Position numbers and translations under genes: made by a program
NCBI GenBank assembly: GCA_016415585.1
Contig: CP066552.1
Span: 3,100,001-3,164,000 of the forward strand
DNA: 64,000 nt
DNA from: Pectobacterium carotovorum
GTDB lineage: Bacteria; Pseudomonadota; Gammaproteobacteria; Enterobacterales; Enterobacteriaceae
Direction of reading: 5' to 3'
Notes under the pieces: model-generated
Databases searched by the model: none
Told to the model about the DNA's origin: nothing
The model's input: only the letters and a program-made list of their open reading frames with translations
Shown: in pieces, positions 7,925 through 16,976 of the stretch
Layout: every line of letters starts with the position of its first letter
How positions within the stretch are numbered: position 1 is the first letter of the stretch

Positions 7925-8541
7925 TGAGCAACTATTCAACACAAATCAAAAACGCAGAACTGAACGAACGTGGGCTGGCAATCAATTCCGGCTGGATTAC
8001 GGTTTATCACGTTAATTCCGAGACACGGGAATACCTGTCAGCGAGCTATGAATATGTTATGCAAGGTGTTGGCCTGCCAGCCGACAGCTACGCAGACGAA
8101 CCGCAATTGCCGCCTGTCGGCCAAGCCTTGCGCCGTAGTGCAGACGGTAAGACATGGGAACCAGTGCCAGACTATCGCGGCCAGACGGTTTACAGTACGG
8201 AAACACGACAGGTGCAGACGGTGACGCAGTTCGGTGAACTGCCTGACAACATGACATTTCTGGCTCCAGCAACCGAGTTTGATCAGTGGAATGGGGCTGC
8301 CTGGGTGACAAATCTGGAGGCGCAACAGCTTGCTACAACCAAAAGCCTACAGCAGGAACTGGCAGCACGGCGCGCGACAGCAAATACCCGAATTGCCGAG
8401 CTGAACTACGCAGTGGATTTGGCTATTGCCACGGATGAAGAGCAAGAGCGGCTAACCCAATGGAAAATTTATCTGGTGACGTTGAACCGCATTGATCTCA
8501 CCGCAGCATCAGTCGTGTGGCCGGTAGCCCCTTCCGTGTAA
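7924..8541 (+). CDS. Tail fibre assembly chaperone (Tfa family)
   Basis: A 205-residue protein of the tail-fibre assembly family, which in T4, Mu and lambda aids folding or trimerisation of the fibre C-terminus and often stays attached to it. It has the usual layout: a domain with EYVMQGVGLPADSY and a DGKTWEPVPDYRGQTVY segment, then a helical C-terminal half with LQQELAARRATANTRIAEL and a VDLAIATDEEQERLTQWKIY motif typical of the family. The start ATG at 7924 shares its A with the fibre stop (TAATG), so translation is coupled. It has no other phage neighbours. Confidence 0.88.
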   Translation: MSNYSTQIKNAELNERGLAINSGWITVYHVNSETREYLSASYEYVMQGVGLPADSYADEPQLPPVGQALRRSADGKTWEPVPDYRGQTVYSTETRQVQTVTQFGELPDNMTFLAPATEFDQWNGAAWVTNLEAQQLATTKSLQQELAARRATANTRIAELNYAVDLAIATDEEQERLTQWKIYLVTLNRIDLTAASVVWPVAPSV

Positions 8542-9080
8542 TCGCTGGCACCCGTATTTCATCATATCAATTAGGTGTGCCGTATTTAGCATACGGCACA
8601 CGCGCATCATATCCGCATCATTAGTAAGGATATTCTGATAATCCCCAATTATTTTTATCGCCAAATGTAAAATTAAATAAAAAATGAAACTGTTATATTT
8701 ATACATCTCAAATCTGTACTATTTTAATTAAATTAAATTTTAAACACCAATAATAATGCAGAATAAAAACCCAGAAACCAAAGTTAAATAAAATTAAAAA
8801 CCAAGAAGAAAATTAAAATTAAAATATAAAGCCAAAATAATAACATTAAAGATAAAAAATCCGAATCAACAAACTGTACTATTTATCCTTCAGTTTTTGC
8901 ACGCTATAATCCCCGCACGTTTTATTCACTATTCATTCTTATCTCACTTCAATCAGTGACGTTAATTTCTGACGGATGCAAATACCGTCGGCGGTAATTT
9001 ATTCGCATTTTATTCATCACTATTTATTCCGGCAAGCATCGGAATAACAGCATTTTCCTGCCTGAAGCTAGGAGCCTAAC
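8542..9080. other. AT-rich intergenic region upstream of cydA
   Basis: About 540 bp without a gene, strongly AT-rich (especially 8640-8880, with many AATTAAA runs). A candidate cydA promoter has TATAAT at 8905-8910 with a weak -35 near 8882-8887. GTTAAATAAAATTAA (8783-8797) resembles an ArcA box, which would fit oxygen control of cytochrome bd, but AT-rich sequence gives such matches easily. The composition also suits H-NS silencing or a border of acquired DNA. Confidence 0.5.
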
Positions 9081-10658
9081 ATGTTTGATGTCGTTGAGCT
9101 GTCGCGGCTGCAATTTGCCCTGACTGCCATGTATCACTTTCTTTTCGTCCCGCTGACGCTGGGGTTGTCTTTCCTGCTGGCCATTATGAACACCACTTAT
9201 GTGTTGACCGGCAAGCAAATCTATAAGGATATGACCAAATTCTGGGGCAAGCTGTTCGCCATCAACTTTGCGCTGGGCGTGGCAACCGGTCTGACGCTGG
9301 AATTCCAGTTCGGCACCAACTGGTCTTACTATTCTCACTATGTGGGCGATATTTTTGGTGCGCCGCTGGCAATGGAAGGACTCATGGCGTTCTTCCTCGA
9401 ATCTACACTCATCGGCCTGTTCTTTTTTGGTTGGGATCGCCTGACCAAAGTCCAGCACATGCTGGTGACCTGGTTCGTCGCGCTAGGCTCCAACTTTTCC
9501 GCACTGTGGATTCTGGTCGCCAACGGCTGGATGCAAAACCCGATTGCCGCCGAATTCAATTATGAAACCATGCGCATGGAAATGCTGAGCTTCGCCGAAC
9601 TGGTGCTTAACCCGGTCGCACAGGTGAAGTTCGTCCACACCGTGGCAGCGGGCTACACCGCTGGCGCGATGTTTGTACTCGGGATCAGCTCTTACTATCT
9701 GCTGAGAGGCCGCGATATCGCCTTTGCCAAACGCTCGTTCGCGATTGCCGCCAGTTTTGGTCTGGCCTCGGTGCTATCCGTTATCGTTCTGGGCGATGAA
9801 TCCGGCTATGTGATGGGCGATGTGCAGAAAACCAAGCTGGCCGCGATCGAAGCCGAATGGGAAACACAACCTGCACCCGCCTCTTTCACGCTGTTCGCCA
9901 TCCCCAATCAGGAAACGATGCAGAATGATTATGCGATCCACGTTCCCTACCTGCTGGGGCTCATCGCTACCCGTTCGCTCGACAAACCCGTCGTCGGCAT
10001 TAAAGACCTGATGGCACAGCATGAGATCCGCATTCGCAACGGCATGACGGCTTATGGCCTGCTGGAGGAACTGCGTTCAGGTAACACCGATCCCGCCGTT
10101 CGCGCACAATTTGAGGCCGCCAAGCGCGATCTTGGCTACGGTCTGCTGCTTAAGCGCTATACCGACGACGTCGCCAACGCCAGCGAAAATCAGATTCAGC
10201 AGGCAACCAAAGATTCGATTCCTCGCGTCGCGCCGCTGTATATCGCTTTTCGCCTGATGGTGGGCTGTGGCGTGCTGATGCTCGGCATTTTTGCGCTGTC
10301 ATTCTGGAGCGTCATACGCGGCCGCATGGGGCAGCGCAAATGGCTGCACCGCGTGGCGCTGTACGGCATCCCCCTGCCCTGGATCGCGATTGAATCCGGC
10401 TGGTTCGTCGCCGAGTATGGCCGCCAGCCGTGGGCAGTCGGTGAAGTTCTGCCTACCGCCATCGCCAATTCGTCTCTGGAAGCACACGACATCCTGCTGT
10501 CGATGGGACTGATTTGCGGACTGTACACGCTGTTTCTGATCGCAGAAATGTATCTGATGTTCAAGTTTGCCCGACTGGGGCCAAGCAGCCTGAAAACCGG
10601 CCGCTACCACTTTGAACAACCGATGACACAATCCCTCGCGACACCTGCAAAACCTTAA
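9081..10658 (+). CDS. cydA: Cytochrome bd-I ubiquinol oxidase subunit I
   Basis: Large haem-bearing subunit of the bd-type quinol oxidase in the inner membrane, which oxidises ubiquinol and reduces oxygen with high affinity. The 525-residue sequence has the haem ligands at the E. coli positions: H19 (b595), H186 and M393 (b558). E99 and E107 are conserved, as is the quinol-binding Q loop with K252 and E257. The start at 9081 follows AGGAG. It is first in cydA-cydB-cydX, with cydB 14 bp downstream. The close match is to CydA rather than AppC or CioA. Confidence 0.97.
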   Translation: MFDVVELSRLQFALTAMYHFLFVPLTLGLSFLLAIMNTTYVLTGKQIYKDMTKFWGKLFAINFALGVATGLTLEFQFGTNWSYYSHYVGDIFGAPLAMEGLMAFFLESTLIGLFFFGWDRLTKVQHMLVTWFVALGSNFSALWILVANGWMQNPIAAEFNYETMRMEMLSFAELVLNPVAQVKFVHTVAAGYTAGAMFVLGISSYYLLRGRDIAFAKRSFAIAASFGLASVLSVIVLGDESGYVMGDVQKTKLAAIEAEWETQPAPASFTLFAIPNQETMQNDYAIHVPYLLGLIATRSLDKPVVGIKDLMAQHEIRIRNGMTAYGLLEELRSGNTDPAVRAQFEAAKRDLGYGLLLKRYTDDVANASENQIQQATKDSIPRVAPLYIAFRLMVGCGVLMLGIFALSFWSVIRGRMGQRKWLHRVALYGIPLPWIAIESGWFVAEYGRQPWAVGEVLPTAIANSSLEAHDILLSMGLICGLYTLFLIAEMYLMFKFARLGPSSLKTGRYHFEQPMTQSLATPAKP

Positions 10659-10672
10659 CGGGAGCCATAATA

Positions 10673-11812
10673 ATGCTGGATTATGAAACATTACGTCTGA
10701 TTTGGTGGGGATTGATTGGCCTGTTATTCATCGGCTTCGCCATCACTGACGGCTTTGACATGGGCGTGGGCATTCTGCTGCGCCTGCTGGGCAAGACCGA
10801 TACCGAACGGCGGGTGATGATTAACGTGATCGCCCCGCACTGGGACGGTAATCAGGTCTGGCTGATCACCGCGGCGGGCGCACTGTTCGCCGCCTGGCCG
10901 ATGGTTTATGCCGCCGCGTTTTCCGGTTTCTACTTCGCTATGATTCTGGTGCTGGCCGCTCTGTTTTTCCGCCCGGTTGGCTTTGATTATCGCTCCAAGC
11001 TGGAAAACCACCGCTGGCGCAACATGTGGGATTGGGGCATTTTCATCGGCAGCTTCGTCCCCACGCTGGTGTTCGGCATCGCATTAGGCAACCTATTGCA
11101 AGGCGTGCCGCTGAGCGTCGATAAGTATTTGCGCCTCACCTACCACGGCGGGTTCTTTGGCCTGTTGAACCCGTTCGGGCTGCTGGCAGGCGTCGTAAGT
11201 GTCGCGATGATCGTCGCACACGGCGCGATTTACCTGCAAATGCGCACCACAGATGCACTTCAGCGTCGCGCGCAAAAAACCGTCCTAATAGCCAGCGCGC
11301 TGATGAGCCTCACCTTCTTACTGGCTGGCCTGTGGGTCGTTACCGGAATCGACGGCTACCTGATTACCTCGACGCTGGATAAAGCGGCTCCATCTAATCC
11401 ACTGAATAAAGACGTGGTCCAGCAGGCCGGTGCCTGGTTAACCAACTTTAATGCGCATCCCGCGCTGTGGGCGATCCCCGCATTGGGTGTGGTTCTGCCG
11501 TGGTTCACCTGTCTCTTCTCGCGCGTGAACCGCTGCGGCTGGGGTTTTCTGACCTCGTCATTGACGATTGTCTGCGTGATTCTGACGGCAGGAATTACGC
11601 TGTTCCCATTTGTGATGCCCTCCAGCTTCGATCCCAATGTCAGCCTGACCATCTGGGATGCGACGTCAAGCCAGCTTACGCTTCAGGTGATGACCATTCT
11701 GGCCTGCATTTTTGTCCCCACTATCCTGCTTTATACCAGTTGGTGTTACTACAAGATGTTCGGTCGGGTCGATGCACGTTACATCGAAGAAAATAAGCAC
11801 TCCGTTTACTAA
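10673..11812 (+). CDS. cydB: Cytochrome bd-I ubiquinol oxidase subunit II
   Basis: Second transmembrane subunit of cytochrome bd oxidase, 379 residues, with about eight to nine membrane segments and no haem of its own. It opens with the family motif DYETLRLIWWGLIG and has the conserved GFDMGVG near residue 27 and APHWDGNQVWL near 50. The start is 14 bp after cydA with GGGAGCC upstream. cydX follows 19 bp later, so the three form one operon. Confidence 0.97.
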   Translation: MLDYETLRLIWWGLIGLLFIGFAITDGFDMGVGILLRLLGKTDTERRVMINVIAPHWDGNQVWLITAAGALFAAWPMVYAAAFSGFYFAMILVLAALFFRPVGFDYRSKLENHRWRNMWDWGIFIGSFVPTLVFGIALGNLLQGVPLSVDKYLRLTYHGGFFGLLNPFGLLAGVVSVAMIVAHGAIYLQMRTTDALQRRAQKTVLIASALMSLTFLLAGLWVVTGIDGYLITSTLDKAAPSNPLNKDVVQQAGAWLTNFNAHPALWAIPALGVVLPWFTCLFSRVNRCGWGFLTSSLTIVCVILTAGITLFPFVMPSSFDPNVSLTIWDATSSQLTLQVMTILACIFVPTILLYTSWCYYKMFGRVDARYIEENKHSVY

Positions 11813-11831
11813 CGATTTGAGGAGAAAGAAA

Positions 11832-11936
11832 ATGTGGTATTTCGCCTGGATACTGGGCACGCTGCTGGCCTGCGCGTTCGCGCTGGTCACCGCGCTGGCC
11901 GTTGAGAACCATGAAGCGGGCAAAGACGCCCCTTGA
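11832..11936 (+). CDS. cydX: Cytochrome bd-I small accessory subunit CydX
   Basis: A 34-residue single-span membrane protein that stabilises the haems of cytochrome bd. It begins MWYFAWILGTLLACAFAL, nearly identical to the start of E. coli CydX, and ends in a short charged tail. GGAG lies just upstream. Its size means many pipelines miss it. It is CydX-like rather than AppX-like. ybgE, the usual next gene in E. coli, is absent. Confidence 0.95.
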   Translation: MWYFAWILGTLLACAFALVTALAVENHEAGKDAP

Positions 11937-11942
11937 GAGAAC

Positions 11943-11973
11943 GAAGCGCCGCCATCGGGCGCTTCATCATTTC
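11943..11973 (+). terminator. Terminator after cydABX
   Basis: GAAGCGCC (11943-11950) pairs with GGCGCTTC (11958-11965), followed by a short T-containing stretch. It begins 7 bp after the cydX stop. Confidence 0.7.
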
Positions 11974-12077
11974 GTACTGAGACAGTCATCAGGGCAGACG
12001 AAACTCGCCAAGGGCGCTAGAATGCAGACGCTGCGCCCAATCGGATGCCCTCTTTTAACCTGAAATCAGACGACGAC

Positions 12078-12443
12078 ATGACAACACCCAGACAGGACAA
12101 AACGCCGTGGTGGAGTCAGGGGAAAACCCCGGACTACCGCTTTTCATTAGCAAATGAGCGCACTTTTCTGGCGTGGATTCGCACCGCGCTGGCGTTTCTT
12201 GCGGGTGCGGTGGGTATCGATCAATTTACCGTGCATATCGATCCGCTGGTGCGTCAGGGGCTGGCTCTGCTGCTGGTCGTCTGCGCGGCATTGCTCGGCG
12301 GCCTGGCCTATCGTCGCTGGGTCAGCAATGAGAAGGCGATGCGTCAGGAAAGTGATATGCCGTACACACCAATGCTGCTGATCGTGACGCTGTTTATCAC
12401 CCTCATTGCCATCGCGCTTGCCGCCATGATCCTGTTCGGGTAG
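12078..12443 (+). CDS. yidH: DUF202 inner-membrane protein, YidH family
   Basis: Small membrane protein of unknown function. It has the DUF202 core TPDYRFSLANERTFLAWIRT followed by three hydrophobic segments, and a WVSNEKAMR loop like E. coli YidH. I use the ATG at 12078 (121 residues, near the 115 of E. coli). The ATG at 12045 gives 132 residues; neither has a strong ribosome site. The next gene, also DUF202, starts 3 bp after the stop, so the two are translated together. Confidence 0.85.
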   Translation: MTTPRQDKTPWWSQGKTPDYRFSLANERTFLAWIRTALAFLAGAVGIDQFTVHIDPLVRQGLALLLVVCAALLGGLAYRRWVSNEKAMRQESDMPYTPMLLIVTLFITLIAIALAAMILFG

Positions 12444-12446
12444 CAC

Positions 12447-12773
12447 ATGGAGACAACACGCGATCCCGGTTTACAGCCGCAGCGAACCGGCATGGCCTGG
12501 ACACGCACCCTGTTTGTGATGTTGATAAATAGCCTGCTGTGTTTTCGTTTAAGCATGGTAGATGACAGCCACGCTGTTTTTGCCTGCGCCATCCTGCTTT
12601 TGTGCGTCTCCGCTCTGATGTCGGTGCTGGCGATTCTGCGCTACCGCTTTAACGCCTCTTGCCAACCGGTGCTATCACGCGTCAGCCACGGGCTGATCGC
12701 CCTTACGTCATCGTCAATCGCGATAACTGCGCTGGTCTTGTTGCTGCACTTCAGCGGCGTGTGGCAAGGATAG
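12447..12773 (+). CDS. yidG: DUF202 inner-membrane protein, YidG-like
   Basis: A 108-residue membrane protein with three hydrophobic segments. The N-terminus RDPGLQPQRTGMAWTRT is the DUF202 signature shared with E. coli YidG (DPGLQPERT). It follows the YidH-like gene by 3 bp, the same gene order as E. coli yidG/yidH inverted. The function is unknown; paired DUF202 proteins may form a heteromer. Confidence 0.82.
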   Translation: METTRDPGLQPQRTGMAWTRTLFVMLINSLLCFRLSMVDDSHAVFACAILLLCVSALMSVLAILRYRFNASCQPVLSRVSHGLIALTSSSIAITALVLLLHFSGVWQG

Positions 12774-12791
12774 GTTTTTTGCAAGAAAGGC

Positions 12792-12815
12792 GGTGAAGCC
12801 CGAACGTGCTTCACC
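12792..12815. terminator. Inverted repeat between convergent yidG and fdhE
   Basis: GGTGAAGC (12792-12799) pairs with GCTTCACC (12808-12815). It lies between two convergent genes, so it could serve both. Flanking T runs are weak. Confidence 0.55.
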
Positions 12816-12826
12816 GATTAGACTGG

Positions 12827-13756
12827 CTATTCGATCGAACTTTCCGGGAACAGGAAGGGATTGATGCTACTGCGAGAAAAACCTTCTTCCTCCATTTTCA
12901 CATCCAGCACCAGCGATGCCAAATCGTCAGCGACGGCTTCTACACGGTGATCTTTTTCCTGATACAACAGTTTCAGATACGTGCCACAGTGACCACAGCT
13001 TTCCGCTTTGATAGCGGAATTTTCGCTATCCAGCGACCAATAGTTCAGCTCGCTCGACTCTTCACAGTTGCTGCATTTCACCCGCACCATGTGCCATTCG
13101 CTCTCGCACAGATTACAGTGCAGATAACGCAGCCCGCTGGAGGTGCCTAACTGCACCACGCCCGATACCGGAATACTGCCACACACGGGGCAGAACTGGC
13201 GATGCTCGCCGGGTACTGCACGCGCTTTACCGGGCAGTTGGCTTGCCATCTGCGCCCAAAACAGCGACAGCGCCGCCCAGATGAACGGGGCTTTATCATT
13301 GCTCTCGGCACGAAACTCGTGTTGCAACAGTGCCGTTGCCTGTGCTTCCAGCTCCTGCTCTGAGGCTTTTTCCAGATTCTCCAGCGTGGATAACACCTGT
13401 CCGCTGGCATCCGGTTTTAATTCTTCAATCAGTGCCCGCAGCAGCGTATGCCAGTGCGCATCACGCGGGAACACCGCGATATCGAGCGGTGGACGTTCAC
13501 CGGACGGTTTCAGCACATCACTCAGGTCAAGCTTCAACGGATGATCGTGCAATACCTTCTGCTGGGCTTCCACCACGCCTGCGGCGAAGGTGAGATAATC
13601 CCCCAAAGGGTGCGCTTCAGCTAACTGACGCAGACGCGCCGCGCGGCTGCTGTACAGGCTTTTCAGATTAGCAAAAAGCAGCGGAGGGATGTTCCCTTCC
13701 GGCATCGATTTTTCGTTCTGTTCTAACTGTTCCTGAGGAACAATGCGAATACTCAT
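12827..13756 (-). CDS. fdhE: Formate dehydrogenase maturation protein FdhE
   Basis: Cytoplasmic rubredoxin-like chaperone that binds Tat-dependent formate dehydrogenase catalytic subunits (FdnG/FdoG) before export. The 309-residue protein has a helical N-terminal half and four CxxC motifs in the C-terminal half (CPVC, CNLC, CSNC, CGHC) that bind iron in E. coli FdhE. The size equals E. coli FdhE. No formate dehydrogenase structural gene or fdhD is in the window, unlike E. coli where fdhE ends the fdoGHI operon. Confidence 0.95.
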   Translation of the reverse strand: MSIRIVPQEQLEQNEKSMPEGNIPPLLFANLKSLYSSRAARLRQLAEAHPLGDYLTFAAGVVEAQQKVLHDHPLKLDLSDVLKPSGERPPLDIAVFPRDAHWHTLLRALIEELKPDASGQVLSTLENLEKASEQELEAQATALLQHEFRAESNDKAPFIWAALSLFWAQMASQLPGKARAVPGEHRQFCPVCGSIPVSGVVQLGTSSGLRYLHCNLCESEWHMVRVKCSNCEESSELNYWSLDSENSAIKAESCGHCGTYLKLLYQEKDHRVEAVADDLASLVLDVKMEEEGFSRSSINPFLFPESSIE

Positions 13757-14107
13757 CAGGGTGGTTTTTCCTGTTATTTACGTTGTCTATCCGATAGGTT
13801 TCGGGGTGCAGGAAGGCCGCCAGCGCGGTCCGGGTATAATAGCTAATGCCAATCGCTTAAAGATCGAGATACACGGGGCGACCACAGGGGTGAGGCCTCC
13901 CTGCGGGAACCTCCCCCTGTGTTTCCCCTAAAAACGAGCTTAAATAATCAGCATTCGGGTATCGCTCAGCTTTAGTCGGGATTATACGCATCGTGCCTGG
14001 CGACTTCCTGATTTCCGGCAAGGTTATGGCTGTTTTTCGCCATCCATTCAGTCACCTTCCACCATGACGGAAACAGTAGCAGAAAAGCGGCAAACATCTC
14101 CACACCT
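13757..14107. other. Intergenic region upstream of fdhE with a long hairpin
   Basis: About 350 bp with no credible gene. It holds the fdhE promoter region (not assignable by eye) and a long palindrome at 13883-13921, listed separately. Confidence 0.5.
13883..13921. repeat. 39-bp palindromic element
   Basis: CACAGGGG (13883-13890) pairs with CCCCTGTG (13914-13921). GAGG (13892-13895) pairs with CCTC (13910-13913), and an inner TCCC/GGGA closes a TGC loop. The result is a nearly continuous hairpin of about 16 pairs, 127 bp upstream of fdhE. There is no T run on either side, so it is more like an intergenic palindrome (REP/MITE-like) than a terminator. Confidence 0.65.
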
Positions 14108-15559
14108 CTAAAGGGGTGATCGGGTCAAACGCTCGCTTATCTGTGACCGAATCAGCGCTGCTAAGACGATCACGCTTTGTTCGCAGCGATCGTCCCATTC
14201 GTAGGACGCGTTAAAGCGGAAATAGCGATCGTATTTGTCGCCGGTCGTGAACATTTTCCCCGGCGCAATGCTGACGCCCCGCTCCAGCGCACGACGGTAT
14301 AGCTCCGTGCTGCTGACACCTTCAGGCAACTCCAGCCAGAGAAAATAACCGCCTTGCGAATGATTAATGCGGACGTCGCCCGGAAAGTGTCGGCGTAGCG
14401 ACTGTAATGCCGCATGTTTGCGCTGCTCCAGCGCTCGCCGTAGGCGACGTAGGTGGCTGTCATAGCTGCTGGTCGCCAGATAATCTGCAATCGCCAGCTG
14501 CATCGGTGCGCTGGTTGATAAGGTACTCATCAGTTGTAAACGCTGAATGCTGCCCGCATGGCTCCCTGCCGCCACCCAGCCAATGCGGAACCCTGCTACC
14601 AGATTTTTAGAAAACGAGGAGCAGTGCAAAATCGTCCCTTTTTTATCCAACGCCTTCGCGGGGAGCGGACGTTGCAGGCCAGTGTAAAGCTCACTGTAGA
14701 CGTCATCTTCTACCAGCCCGACACCGTGTGTCTCCAGCATCGCCACCAGCCGCTGTTTCTTTTCCCAGGACAGCGTGCAGCCAAGCGGGTTATGAAAATT
14801 GGTCATCAACCAACAGGCTTTGATCGGGTAATCATTCAGCGCCTGCTGCAACGCCTCAAGATCGATGCCCTGCTGCGGATCGGTCGCTATCGCAATCGCT
14901 TTGAGTTTAAGGCGCTCAATCGCTTGTAGCGCACCGTAAAAAGCCGGAGATTCAATCACCACGTAATCGCCCGGCTCCGTCAGTACCTGAAGACTGAGAT
15001 TGAGGGACTCCATCGCACCCGCCGTAATCACAATCTCATCGGGCGAGACGGCAATCCCCTGCAACGCATAGCGCTGGGCGATGTTCTTCCTCAGGCTCTC
15101 ATTACCCGGCGGCAAATTATCCAGCGCGCTCTGTGGCTGCATATGACGCGCCACCGAGGCCAGCGAGCGCGTCAGTTGACGCTGTGGGAAGAGCTGCGGA
15201 TCGGGAAACGCCGATCCGAACGGCATCACCGCCGGATCTTTGCTGGCCTGAAGCACATCAAAAATGAACGCATTGACGTCCACGTCTTCGGTCAACTGAA
15301 CGCGCTCCTGCCCAACGGGCAAATGCAGGCTGTCTGCCGGTAATGCGGACAGCTGCGGTGCCGCGTAATAGCCCGACTGTGGACGCGACACAATCAGCCC
15401 CTGACTTTCCAGCAGTTGATAGGCGTGCAGCACGGTCATCAGGCTCATGCCCGAGTGCAGTGATTTTTCCCGCAGCGAGGGCAGTTTGTCGCCCGGCTGC
15501 CAGATCCCTTCCTGAAGCTGCTCACGGATCTGGTGAGCGAGCTGTTCAAACTTTGCCAT
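14108..15559 (-). CDS. MocR-type transcriptional regulator (GntR DNA-binding plus aminotransferase-like domain), YdcR-like
   Basis: A 483-residue regulator with an N-terminal GntR winged helix (about 1-70, GDKLPSLREKSLHSGMSLMT) fused to a fold-type I aminotransferase domain (about 100-475). PLP contacts are visible: N257 in FHNPLG, D286 in EDDVY and the Schiff-base lysine K318 in SSFSKNLVAGFRIGW. The N-terminus is close to E. coli YdcR. MocR proteins use PLP as a sensor for a nearby vitamin B6, GABA or amino-acid gene, but no such target adjoins. The downstream end is a plain stop at 14108 and the next gene on this strand is fdhE. Confidence 0.9.
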   Translation of the reverse strand: MAKFEQLAHQIREQLQEGIWQPGDKLPSLREKSLHSGMSLMTVLHAYQLLESQGLIVSRPQSGYYAAPQLSALPADSLHLPVGQERVQLTEDVDVNAFIFDVLQASKDPAVMPFGSAFPDPQLFPQRQLTRSLASVARHMQPQSALDNLPPGNESLRKNIAQRYALQGIAVSPDEIVITAGAMESLNLSLQVLTEPGDYVVIESPAFYGALQAIERLKLKAIAIATDPQQGIDLEALQQALNDYPIKACWLMTNFHNPLGCTLSWEKKQRLVAMLETHGVGLVEDDVYSELYTGLQRPLPAKALDKKGTILHCSSFSKNLVAGFRIGWVAAGSHAGSIQRLQLMSTLSTSAPMQLAIADYLATSSYDSHLRRLRRALEQRKHAALQSLRRHFPGDVRINHSQGGYFLWLELPEGVSSTELYRRALERGVSIAPGKMFTTGDKYDRYFRFNASYEWDDRCEQSVIVLAALIRSQISERLTRSPL

Positions 15560-15666
15560 AGCGCTACGGTTTCGGTGGATGAGTCTGTCATGATTTTGGC
15601 TCGATCATCACCGAGGAGTGACGATCGAGAAGGACGCTTTATCGACAATAATGCGTTGTTCGAGGG

Positions 15667-16389
15667 CTATTTCGCCGCGTAGCGTTGTACAAAATCCAGC
15701 AGGATCTTGCGCGCCCAGACGGGTTCCTGCGGAATATCCATCATCCGATCGACATCCCAACCGCCCTGTCGCAGGGCCGTTTCATTATGACGCAGGCACG
15801 TCAGCATGATGTCCGCGCTGAATTCCGGGTGGAATTGTACGGTCAACACTTTATCGCTGTAGCGGATAATCTGGCAGCCATCCATCTCTGAACTCGCCAG
15901 CACCTGCGCGCCCGCAGGCGGTTCCAGCACGGATTGCTGATGGGTAAGATAAGCGCCAAACTGCTGCGGATAATCACGCAGTAAGATGTCGTGCGCAGCA
16001 GCTTCATGGGTTGTCACAACCTGAACGCCGACTTCCTTGCCGTTCGGGTTATCCCCTACTTTGCCGCCCAGCGCATCGGCTAACAGTTGATGCCCATAGC
16101 ACACGCCCAGCAGCGGAACATCCGCGTAATACGCTTCACGCAGCCAGCCAGCGGTGTATTCGCTCCAGTCCAGCCGATCCGTAACCATCGACCACGAGCC
16201 TGAGATCACCACCGCCGCTAGCGTATCAAACGGCGGTAACGGCTCCCCAAGATCGGGACGAACCACCTGCACCGGCTGCGTCTTACCCTGCACCGCATCG
16301 GTAAACCACTTTCCCTGTTGTCCCACCTGAGACGCAATGCCTTCCGGCGGTGGGCCCAACTGAATCACCAGCAATACCTTTTCGCTCAT
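15667..16389 (-). CDS. Class I glutamine amidotransferase-like protein
   Basis: A 240-residue stand-alone GATase1 domain. The nucleophile is C97 in LLGVCYGHQ and the His/Glu pair is H187/E189 in QFHPEFS, so the triad is intact. The family includes GuaA-type amidotransferases and stand-alone gamma-glutamyl hydrolase-like enzymes with no fused synthetase; the substrate is unknown. No synthetase partner is adjacent. It ends 107 bp before the MocR gene on the same strand. Confidence 0.88.
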   Translation of the reverse strand: MSEKVLLVIQLGPPPEGIASQVGQQGKWFTDAVQGKTQPVQVVRPDLGEPLPPFDTLAAVVISGSWSMVTDRLDWSEYTAGWLREAYYADVPLLGVCYGHQLLADALGGKVGDNPNGKEVGVQVVTTHEAAAHDILLRDYPQQFGAYLTHQQSVLEPPAGAQVLASSEMDGCQIIRYSDKVLTVQFHPEFSADIMLTCLRHNETALRQGGWDVDRMMDIPQEPVWARKILLDFVQRYAAK

Positions 16390-16409
16390 CGTCCTGTTCT
16401 GCCCGTATT

Positions 16410-16468
16410 TGAAAAACCATCAACCTGAAAAACTATCAACCTGAAAAACCATCGGTCTGAAAAATCAC
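16410..16468. repeat. 16-bp tandem repeat, 3.6 copies
   Basis: Three full copies of TGAAAAACCATCAACC and close variants at 16410-16425, 16426-16441 and 16442-16457, then a partial copy. They lie upstream of the glutamine amidotransferase gene (start 16389), inside its likely promoter or leader. Confidence 0.9.
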
Positions 16469-16526
16469 AAGAATGCGGCGTTCGCTGCTTATAATGAACG
16501 TATTTGAGGATCAAAAGCCTGGCAAA

Positions 16527-16976
16527 TCAGAAAGGGGATTTATCTGCCTGAACGCGGGAAGATAGCTCCTTAACCTTCAACCAAAACTGTGCGGAAGAGA
16601 CGATCTTCCCCAACGCATTAGCTAATGACTCCTGATCCCAACAATCGACTCTTTCCCCTTGATACTCAATCGTAAAAGGGTAACCATCGGCATGTTGTTC
16701 CCATATGGCAATATTTGAAATAACACCATCATATATAATGCCCAAGCCCCCTTTTGGTCGGATGCTAAGTTCACAGTCGTTGTCATATTCTTCTATTTTT
16801 TCCCATTCAGAAAACGGGTTGACTTTACGAACTCGATTTATTGTTAAATGCCCATTCAGCTCGCTTTCTAACTCTTTATTTAATAAGCGAAAGACATCCC
16901 CAATATCTTTGTGATTTTTTTCAACATGGGAGGCAGATTCCTGTCCTGCCTTAATAAATTCTTTAAATTGAAACAT
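16527..16976 (-). CDS. Unrecognised 149-residue protein, partner of the EEP-family gene
   Basis: I do not recognise this family. The predicted protein is soluble, acidic and partly helical (N-terminal FKEFIKAGQESASHVEKNHK), with a beta-rich middle (CELSIRPKGGLGIIYDG, then IAIWEQHADGYPFTIEYQG) and a helical end (WDQESLANALGKIVSSAQFW). I use the start at 16976 because GGGG lies upstream. A longer reading to 17063 adds a hydrophobic segment but overlaps the next gene by 101 bp. With the chosen start the gene overlaps the EEP gene's end by 14 bp, so the two are translationally coupled. The short overlap and AT-rich sequence suggest a transferred module. Confidence 0.75.
   Translation of the reverse strand: MFQFKEFIKAGQESASHVEKNHKDIGDVFRLLNKELESELNGHLTINRVRKVNPFSEWEKIEEYDNDCELSIRPKGGLGIIYDGVISNIAIWEQHADGYPFTIEYQGERVDCWDQESLANALGKIVSSAQFWLKVKELSSRVQADKSPF

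Noticed and set aside
5735..8541. Invertible fibre switch
   Set aside because: I found no inverted crossover sites at the ends of the fibre C-terminal region, no second reversed fibre end and no DNA invertase gene.
16410..16468. Possible CRISPR array
   Set aside because: The repeats are directly adjacent 16-mers with no spacers and no cas genes nearby.
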